This document shows positions 1-5,347 of a stretch of DNA of 5,347 nt, piece by piece; the stretch's first letter is position 1; each line of letters opens with the position of its first letter. Both the position numbers and the translations under genes were made by a program. This DNA is from an uncultured Methylobacteriaceae bacterium (GTDB lineage Bacteria > Pseudomonadota > Alphaproteobacteria > Rhizobiales > Beijerinckiaceae), in assembly GCA_937872715.1 (NCBI GenBank), contig CALMTJ010000395.1, forward strand, positions 1 through 5,347, in the 5' to 3' direction. The notes beneath the pieces were generated by a model. That model made no database searches and was not told the DNA's origin. It was given only the letters and a program-made list of their open reading frames with translations.

Positions 1-382
1 CTCCTGGACGAGGCGGCCGCGCTTCTCGGCCAGCTCGGCCTCGCCGCGGATGCGGGCAGGCCCGTCGCCGCGCTGAGCTACGGGCGGCAGCGCCTCGTCG
101 AGATCGCGCTGGGCCTCGCGCTCGCGCCCCGCGTGCTGGTGCTCGACGAACCCGCCGCCGGCGTTCCGTCGGGCGAGAGCGGGATGATCCTCGACATCCT
201 GGCGCGCCTGCCATCCGACATCGCGGGGCTGATGATCGAGCACGACATGGATCTCGTGTTCCGCTTCGCGGACCGCATCACGGTGCTGCACCAGGGTCGG
301 GTGCTGGCCGAGGGCGCCCCCGCCGCCATCGCGGCGAACGAGCAGGTGCGGGCGGTCTATTTCGGCGAGCGCGAGTTCGCCC

Positions 383-390
<8 letters not shown>
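1..390 (+). CDS. livG: LivG-type ABC transporter ATP-binding protein (C-terminal part, 5' end outside window)
   Basis: This is the last 129 codons of an ATPase subunit of a branched-chain amino acid (HAAT/LIV) type importer, which hydrolyses ATP at the cytoplasmic face of the permease pair. The frame is open from base 1, so the gene begins upstream and the Walker A half is not visible. Visible residues show the LivG-style signature LSYGRQR (25-31; the family usually has LSYG-Q-Q/R), Walker B VLVLDEP with catalytic Glu (45-51), and the switch His in MIEHDMD (His81). The C-terminal pattern of ADRITVLHQGRVLAEG followed by a VYFGE-like end is typical of LivG, and LivF-like proteins lack this LSYG form. 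The stop overlaps the next ATPase gene by 8 bases, so the two are surely co-translated. The substrate is unknown; LIV-type systems also carry amides, urea and aromatic acids. Confidence 0.93.
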
Positions 391-1143
<753 letters not shown>

Positions 1144-1147
<4 letters not shown>

Positions 1148-2313
1148 GGTGGAGATCGTTGATGGTCGCGGCGCTTGTCGCGCTCGCGCACCCGGCTGCG
1201 GCGCAGGACAGCGCCAAGATCGGGATCCTGGGGCCGTTCAGCGGCCCCTTCACCCTCTACGGCCAGATGTTCCAGCGCGGGGCCGAGCTCTATCTCGACG
1301 AGGTCGCCGGCAAGCCCGGCGTGCCGAAGATCGAGCTGCTCTTCCGCGACGAGGGTGCCGGCCCCGAGCGCGTCAAGCAGCTCACGCAGGAGCTCGTCGT
1401 GCGCGATAAGGTGAAGATGCTGGCCGGCCTCGTCTTCACCCCGAGCGCCCTCGCGGTGGTGCCGCTCGTGAACGAGGCGAAGACGCCGCTCGTGCTCTTC
1501 AACGCCGCCACCGGCTCGATCACGCGGCGTTCGCCCTACATCGTGCGCACGTCGCACACCCAATGGCAGGGTGCGACCGCCATCGCCGAGTGGGCGACCC
1601 GCAACGGCATCAAGACCGCGCAGGTCATCGTCGCCGACTACGCGCCGGGGCACGACATCCGCGACGGCTTCAAGGCCGCCTTCGAGAAGGGTGGCGGCAA
1701 GGTGACGGGAGAGATCCTCTACCCGCTCAGCACCACCGATTTCGCGCCCTATCTCCAGCGCATCAAGGACGCGAAACCCGAGGCCATGTTCATCTTCACC
1801 CCCGTCGGACCGCCGTCCGTGGCGTTGATGAAGACCTACAACGCCCTCGGGCTGGCTCAGGCCGGCATCAAGCTCCTGGCGACCGGCGACACCGACGAGC
1901 AGGACCTTCCGGCCATGGGCGAGGCCGCGCTCGGCATCGTCTCGGCCTATCATTACTCGCCCTATCTCGACACCGAGCAGAACAAGCGCTTCGTGGCCGC
2001 CTACGCCAAGAAGTACGGGGCCGCCGATCTGCCGAACTTCGCCGCCGTCGCGGCCTATGTCGGGATGAACGCCATGGTGGACGCCCTGGTGAAGGCCGGC
2101 CCGAACGCCAGCGGCGACGCCCTGATGGCGGCGCTGAAGGGATGGCGCGGCGACAGCCCCAAGGGGCCGGTCTCGATCGATCCGGTCGAGGGGGAGATCG
2201 TGCAGAACGTCTACATCCGGCGGGTCGAGCGCGTCGGCGACAAGCTCGGCAACATCGCCTTCGAGACGGTCCCGAACATGGGCGATCCGTGGAAGACGGC
2301 CAACCCTCGCTGA
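1144..2313 (+). CDS. Periplasmic substrate-binding protein of LIV/HAAT-type ABC importer
   Basis: A 389-aa secreted solute receptor (type I periplasmic binding fold, Peripla_BP_6 / LivK-like) that delivers ligand to the permease. Residues 1-20 form a Sec signal peptide: basic MRWRS, hydrophobic LMVAALVALA, and an AAA site with cleavage expected near residue 20/21. There is no lipobox Cys. The mature protein opens with KIGILGPFSGPF, the usual first strand of the family, and continues with GAELYLDE, a DEGAGPERV segment, LVLFNAATGS, and YHYSPYLD near the second-lobe hinge. The length matches the family. The whole protein has no cysteine, so it lacks the disulfide found in classical LivK. It overlaps the LivF-type gene by 4 bases (ATGA) and has its own AGGAG. 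The gene lies after the ATPases, at the end of the transporter part of the operon. Ligand specificity cannot be read by eye; amino acids, amides, urea or aromatic acids are all possible. Confidence 0.92.
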
Positions 2314-2324
2314 ACGGCCCCGCA

Positions 2325-2355
2325 CATCGCGACCGCCGTTGAGGAGGTCGCGATG
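2325..2355. promoter_or_regulatory. Perfect 10-bp inverted repeat over the ribosome-binding site and start of the FCD-type gntR gene
   Basis: CATCGCGACC (2325-2334) and GGTCGCGATG (2346-2355) are exact reverse complements separated by 11 bases (2335-2345), so the arm centres are 21 bp apart, about two helical turns. The right arm ends on the ATG of the downstream regulator, and the spacer plus the first arm bases contain its Shine-Dalgarno GAGGAGG (2341-2347). Two readings are possible. It may be a DNA operator for a dimeric regulator, for example autoregulation by one of the GntR proteins. Alternatively it may be an RNA hairpin that pairs the start codon with CAU and limits translation. No T-run follows, so it is not a standard terminator. 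The symmetry is seen directly; the role is inferred. Confidence 0.5.
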
Positions 2356-3123
2356 CCCGGATCCGAGTCGCCGGGGACGAGGGACGCGTCCGGTCCGCGA
2401 GCCTTCGGCCCGCCCACCCGGACGTTGCACGAGCGGGTCTACCGCATCCTCGCTCGCGGATTGTCATCCGGCGAGTTCGCGCCGGAAGCGCTGCTGTCGA
2501 TCCGGATGCTGGCGGCGAAGCTCGGCACCAGCGCCATGCCGGTACGCGCCGCCCTCAGCCGGCTCGCCGCGGCGCGCGCGCTCGTTCCCGGTCCGAACCG
2601 CTCCTTTCGCGTCCCTCCCGTCACCCGCGAGCGCCTCGTCGAGCTCGCCAGCGCGCGGGCGGCGCTGGAAGGACGCGCGGCCGAACTCGCCACCCCGCGC
2701 ATCGCCGCGGAGGGCATCGACCGTCTCGCCTCGCTGAACGCGCTCATGCGGGAAGCGACCGGCAAGCAGGATCAGGCGGCCTATTTCGCGAACAACCGCG
2801 ATTTCCACTGGACGATCTACCAGGCCGCCGGACAGACCCTCCTCGGCGAGATGATCGAGGACCTGTGGTTGCAGAATGGTCCGATCCACTACTTCATCTA
2901 CGCCGACTTCTCGATCTTCGCGAGATCGGTGGCGCGACACGACGCGGTGATCGAGGCGCTTCGGCACCGCGACGCGGCCCTCGCCCGCGACGCCATCGTG
3001 TTCGACATCGTGACGGCGAACGATTACGTCGTGGAGCATCTCGACCGGCTCCACGTCGAAGCACAGCGGCTCAAAGGGGCGAGCCGGCGCCATCTCCGCG
3101 AGGCCGGGGAGGCATCGGAATGA
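2353..3123 (+). CDS. GntR-family transcriptional regulator, FCD (FadR-like) subfamily
   Basis: A 256-aa cytoplasmic DNA-binding regulator. Residues about 22-88 form the winged helix-turn-helix: LHERVYRIL, a GEFAPEALLSIRMLAAKLGTS stretch, then VRAALSRLAA with Arg65, then a short wing. Residues about 95-225 are an all-helical FCD ligand domain (LASARAALEGRAAELA, the FHWTIYQAAG motif at 151-160, LWLQNGP at 171-177, HDAVIEAL at 196-203). FCD proteins usually bind an organic acid or amino acid through a metal held by one Asp and three His. Here His152 and His196 align with two ligands, but the Asp position looks like Asn148 and the last His position looks like Asp218, so metal binding may be changed. 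The ATG follows GAGGAGG by 5 bases. It lies 39 bases after the transporter operon with no evident promoter, so read-through from it is likely. The first 20 residues are disordered-looking and rich in Pro, Gly and Ser. Confidence 0.9.
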   Translation: MPGSESPGTRDASGPRAFGPPTRTLHERVYRILARGLSSGEFAPEALLSIRMLAAKLGTSAMPVRAALSRLAAARALVPGPNRSFRVPPVTRERLVELASARAALEGRAAELATPRIAAEGIDRLASLNALMREATGKQDQAAYFANNRDFHWTIYQAAGQTLLGEMIEDLWLQNGPIHYFIYADFSIFARSVARHDAVIEALRHRDAALARDAIVFDIVTANDYVVEHLDRLHVEAQRLKGASRRHLREAGEASE

Positions 3124-3151
3124 CGCCGCTCATCGGACGGTTGCGCGGGAC

Positions 3152-3158
3152 GGAAAGG
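3152..3158 (+). promoter_or_regulatory. Shine-Dalgarno GGAAAGG that supports the GTG start at 3163
   Basis: GGAAAGG ends 4 bases before the GTG at 3163. No comparable purine stretch lies at proper distance before the later in-frame GTG at 3196, so this site favours the upstream start. A GTG at 3161 is out of frame. Confidence 0.5.
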
Positions 3159-3162
3159 TCGT

Positions 3163-3912
3163 GTGAGGGAACGCCGTCGGACCGGCACCTGCGTCGTGAA
3201 GCCTCTCTACCGCAAGATCCACGACGACCTCGTCGCCCTGATCGCTTCCGGCGCTCTCCGGCCGGGCGACAAGGTCTCCTCGGAGAACGAGCTCGCCTCG
3301 CGCTACGGTGCCTCGCGTCTCACCGTCCAGCGCGCATTGCAGGAGATGGCCGCGCGGGGCCTCGTCCGTCGCGCGCGCGGCTCGGGAACCTTCGTGTCGG
3401 ATGGTCCCGGACAGTTCTCCCTGATCGAGATCCGCGACCCGGAAGAGGAGATTCGGTCGCGCGGCGGGGTGCCGTCGCGTCACCTGCGCGCGCAGGAGGC
3501 GTGCGACGCCGATCGCCAGCTCGCCGCCATCTTCGCCGTCGGGCGCGGGGAGCGCATCTTTCACAGCAGGGTGGTCGAAGCCGACCGAGGCGTCCCGGTC
3601 GCCCTCGTCGATCGATGGGCCATGCCCGACATGTTCCCGGATTTCCTCGAGCAGGATTTCGTCCGTACCAGCGTCTTCTCCTATTGGGCGAACCGCACCT
3701 CGCTCGACGAGGTGCAGATCAAGGTCGATGCGGTGGCGCTGGACGCCGACACGGCCGGTCTTCTCCGTATCTCGGTCGGAGAGCCCTGCCTGAGGCTCAG
3801 CCGAACGAACCAGGTCCAGGGCCGCGTCGTGACCTACGCCCGCATCGTGTTCGCAGGCGCCCGCATGGAGCTGGCGAGCAGATATCGACCGTCTGACCTG
3901 CCGCGGCCTTAG
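3163..3912 (+). CDS. GntR-family transcriptional regulator, UTRA (HutC-like) subfamily
   Basis: A 249-aa regulator with an N-terminal winged helix-turn-helix (about 14-78: PLYRKIHDDLVALI, GDKVSSENELASRYGAS, LTVQRALQEM, and the wing GSGTFV) and a C-terminal UTRA effector domain (about 98-240). The sequence strongly recalls HutC, the urocanate-sensing repressor of histidine catabolism: IEIRDPEEEIRSRGG, IFHSRVVEADRGVPVAL, PDFLEQDF, GEPCLRLSRT and a RMELASRY end all have counterparts in that group. No hut enzyme is present here, so the effector is left open. The start is uncertain. GTG 3163 has a Shine-Dalgarno sequence, while GTG 3196 (VKPLYRKI) would match the usual length of the family better. 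It follows the FCD regulator by 39 bases and lies in the same reading frame, separated only by that gene's TGA and the gap. Having two GntR proteins of different subfamilies suggests two signals controlling one locus. Confidence 0.9.
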   Translation: MRERRRTGTCVVKPLYRKIHDDLVALIASGALRPGDKVSSENELASRYGASRLTVQRALQEMAARGLVRRARGSGTFVSDGPGQFSLIEIRDPEEEIRSRGGVPSRHLRAQEACDADRQLAAIFAVGRGERIFHSRVVEADRGVPVALVDRWAMPDMFPDFLEQDFVRTSVFSYWANRTSLDEVQIKVDAVALDADTAGLLRISVGEPCLRLSRTNQVQGRVVTYARIVFAGARMELASRYRPSDLPRP

Positions 3913-3968
3913 CCGCTGGGCTCGCGGCCGGGCCGGTTCCTGACCCGGGGGCGCGCGGCTCCGACGAC

Positions 3969-3987
3969 GCGAGGCAGGCGGCCTCGC
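3969..3987. terminator. Stem-loop in the gap between converging genes (possible weak terminator)
   Basis: GCGAGGC (3969-3975) and GCCTCGC (3981-3987) pair perfectly over 7 bp around a 5-base loop, in the 151-base gap 3913-4063 between the UTRA-type gntR gene and the converging RidA gene. A second, shorter hairpin CCTCG-TCC-CGAGG lies at 4028-4040. Neither is followed by a T-run on either strand, so an intrinsic terminator in the strict sense is not supported; the structures may help Rho-dependent ending or be chance in GC-rich DNA. I see no gene in this gap. Confidence 0.25.
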
Positions 3988-4063
3988 TCACGGCCGATCG
4001 CCTCGCGACCGAGCACGACGGCGCTGTCCTCGTCCCGAGGCGGGAACACCGGACAGACGCTTC

Positions 4064-4483
4064 CTACCGCGACGGCCGACCGCCATGTGACGGACCGCCG
4101 GACGGGGGCAGTGCCGCGACGCACTCGATCTCGATCAGCATGGCGGGATCCGGCAGGGCGGCGACCACCGCCGTCGTGCGGGCCGGAAAGGGAGGAGGTC
4201 CGAAGGCCGCCTCGTACAGCCTGTTCATGGCCGCGACGTCCGTCGCGCGCGTGAGAAGGACGTTGACCTTGGCGACATCGCGCAGGGTGCAACCGGCACG
4301 TGCCAGGATGTCGTGGAGCGCCAGCATCGTCCGTTCGAATTGCCGCGCGAAATCGGGCGACAAGGTCCAGTCCTCCTCGAAGCCGGGCGTTCCCGATACG
4401 AACAGGAGGTCGCCGATGCGGGCCGCGAGCGAGATGGGAGGCACTTTCGCGCCCTCCCGTGGAGGCATGAGGGTCAGCGTCAC
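4064..4483 (-). CDS. RidA-family protein (Rid / YjgF / endoribonuclease L-PSP family)
   Basis: A 139-aa small trimer-forming protein of the Rid family, whose best-known members hydrolyse reactive enamine/imine intermediates such as 2-aminoacrylate to ketoacids and ammonia; others act within specific catabolic pathways. Visible family features are GDLLFVSGTPG (24-34), DVAKVNVLL (69-77), MNRLYEAAFG (86-95), PARTTAVV with Arg102 and LIEIECVA with Glu118. By eye these align with Arg105 and Glu120 of E. coli RidA, so deaminase activity is plausible. The tail after about residue 127 (rich in Gly, Ser, Pro and Arg) is an extra beyond the usual 128-residue length. I chose GTG 4483 because it overlaps the stop of the upstream AraC-type gene as GTGA and has GGGGGA 9 bases before it. 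The inner ATG at 4468 (134 aa) has no ribosome-binding site. The substrate is not known; the nearby amino-acid-type importer fits an amine or amino-acid route. Confidence 0.9.
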   Translation of the reverse strand: MTLTLMPPREGAKVPPISLAARIGDLLFVSGTPGFEEDWTLSPDFARQFERTMLALHDILARAGCTLRDVAKVNVLLTRATDVAAMNRLYEAAFGPPPFPARTTAVVAALPDPAMLIEIECVAALPPSGGPSHGGRPSR

Positions 4484-5347
4484 GACGGCATATCCCCCGT
4501 CCACGGGAGCCGCTCCGCGGCGGCGGCGCGCGTCCGGTGGGGCGGCTCGCCGTAGCGCTCCCTGTAGCGGGCCGCGAAGTGGCCGGCATGCGCGAAGCCC
4601 CACCGCGAGGCGGCTTCCGCCACGCTGCACCCGCCCGACAGGAGATCGTCGCGGGCGCGCCCCAGCCTCACGGCACGGATGTGCTCGGCCGGCGACAACC
4701 CGCGAAAGCTCTTGAAGCCGTCGAAGAGCGCCCGAATGCTGACTCCCACGTGCTGCGCCACCTGCTCGCTCGTCAGCTTCGCGTGAGCCCGCTCGTCGAT
4801 GAACTGCTCCGCCCGGCGCACGTGCCGGGGAGCGATGGACGGCGCGGGCCGGTTCAGATCGTCCGAATAGCTGTTCGGCTGCGCGTGGAGCAGCCCGGAC
4901 ACGATGGTGGTTTCCCAGGCCGCGAGCAGGGCCGCGGGCGTCGCCCCGCCGTCCCGGCACATCGCCTGGAGAGCGCGGGCCACCGGCCGCCACGTTCGCC
5001 ACGACGCGCTGCCGGCCCTCAGGCTCGGCGCGAAGGCGAGGTCGCGCCGCGCCGGGCGGCCGAGGGCCGCTTCCAGGTAGGAGAGGAGCCGCGATGTCCG
5101 GATGCGCAGGACGACCATGTCGAAATCGGCGCTGAACACGGCGTCGGACATGCCCCGCACGTCCACGATCGCGTGAGACACCGGGTCGATCGGAACGCTC
5201 ACCGGCCCGAACGACGCCTGCCCGGTCCCGCGCAACGGGATCTGGACGAGGACGACCCCGTCGCGTTGGACCGTGCGGATCCTCACCTCCGTCCCGTAGG
5301 CGAGGCGGTTGCCGCTGACGTCGGGCGTGATCGCCCGCGTCTGGAAC
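4480..5347 (-). CDS. AraC-family transcriptional regulator (5' end outside window)
   Basis: A cytoplasmic regulator of which 288 residues and the stop are visible. The frame stays open to the window edge with no stop. A GTG at 5286 could be taken as a start, but the codons before it (reading GNRLAYGTEVRIRT across that point) look like the N-terminal AraC-binding-like domain, which normally has such a strand before the VLVQIPLRG motif, so the real start lies beyond base 5347. Visible residues about 1-150 are this ligand/dimer domain. About 175-275 are the double helix-turn-helix AraC domain: KLTSEQVAQHVGVSIRALF is the first HTH, SVAEAASRWGFAHAGHFAAR the second, ending in YRERYGEPPHRTR. Its stop overlaps the RidA gene by 4 bases, so the two form one transcript. 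AraC proteins often activate catabolic genes on binding a small effector; the RidA gene is the visible downstream partner, though targets may lie elsewhere. The effector is unknown. Confidence 0.9.
   Translation of the reverse strand, partial: FQTRAITPDVSGNRLAYGTEVRIRTVQRDGVVLVQIPLRGTGQASFGPVSVPIDPVSHAIVDVRGMSDAVFSADFDMVVLRIRTSRLLSYLEAALGRPARRDLAFAPSLRAGSASWRTWRPVARALQAMCRDGGATPAALLAAWETTIVSGLLHAQPNSYSDDLNRPAPSIAPRHVRRAEQFIDERAHAKLTSEQVAQHVGVSIRALFDGFKSFRGLSPAEHIRAVRLGRARDDLLSGGCSVAEAASRWGFAHAGHFAARYRERYGEPPHRTRAAAAERLPWTGDMPS
4493..4498 (-). promoter_or_regulatory. Shine-Dalgarno GGGGGA of the RidA gene
   Basis: On the - strand GGGGGA lies 9 bases before the GTG at 4483, inside the last codons of the AraC-type gene. 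It supports GTG 4483 over the inner ATG at 4468 and fits translation coupled to the upstream gene. Confidence 0.45.

Noticed and set aside
2314..2352. Intrinsic terminator after the binding-protein gene
   Set aside because: The inverted repeat there is not followed by a T-run and its right arm enters the next gene's start, so termination is less likely than a regulatory role.
2865..3896. 343-codon + strand frame spanning parts of both gntR genes
   Set aside because: It is out of frame with two proteins that show clear GntR domains, and its translation is Arg/Pro/Gly-rich without motifs.
3909..4589. 226-codon - strand frame across the convergent gap and the RidA gene
   Set aside because: It is a shadow of the RidA and AraC frames, which carry conserved motifs; its translation has none.
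4140..4715. 191-codon + strand frame opposite the RidA and AraC genes
   Set aside because: It is antisense to two well-supported genes, with Arg/Ser/Ala-rich translation and no recognisable domain.
4502..5002. N-terminal extension of the RidA frame back to 5002, which would give a 312-aa protein
   Set aside because: The added residues are Arg/Ala/Gly-rich, run out of frame through the AraC HTH domain, and show no domain; the GTG at 4483 with GTGA overlap gives a normal RidA length.

Overview
The window is GC-rich and tightly packed, with five co-oriented genes on the + strand facing two overlapping genes on the - strand. The base composition, the Liv-type ABC cassette, the spread of GntR and AraC regulators and the short overlaps suggest an alphaproteobacterium, perhaps of the Hyphomicrobiales (Methylobacterium-like). 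That placement is inferred from style, not from a marker gene. Nothing indicates a phage, insertion sequence, CRISPR array, tRNA or rRNA.

Region 1 (1-2313, +) is the end of a branched-chain amino acid (LIV/HAAT) type ABC importer operon. It holds the C-terminal part of a LivG-type ATPase cut by the window edge, a complete LivF-type ATPase and a complete periplasmic binding protein with a signal peptide. The genes overlap by 8 and 4 bases, as expected for one translationally coupled transcript. The two permeases (LivH/LivM type) are not in the window and would be expected upstream.

Region 2 (2314-3912, +) holds two GntR-family regulators of different subfamilies in tandem: an FCD-type (FadR subfamily) protein, then a UTRA-type (HutC subfamily) protein. 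A perfect 10-bp inverted repeat with an 11-base spacer lies in the short gap between the binding-protein gene and the first regulator. Its right arm ends exactly on the start codon, so it could be an operator or a translation-controlling hairpin.

Region 3 (3913-4063) is a short gap between converging genes with a small stem-loop but no clear intrinsic terminator.

Region 4 (4064-5347, -) is an AraC-family regulator, cut at its 5' end by the window edge, followed with a 4-base GTGA overlap by a RidA-family protein that keeps the key Arg and Glu of imine deaminases.

Together these genes look like a regulated uptake and catabolism locus for an amino-acid-like or other small nitrogenous compound. 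The importer brings it in, the regulators sense it or its breakdown products, and the RidA protein may clear reactive enamine/imine intermediates. The substrate cannot be named from this window. I see no convincing undescribed system; the points most worth checking are the inverted repeat, the pair of GntR proteins and the altered metal site of the first one.
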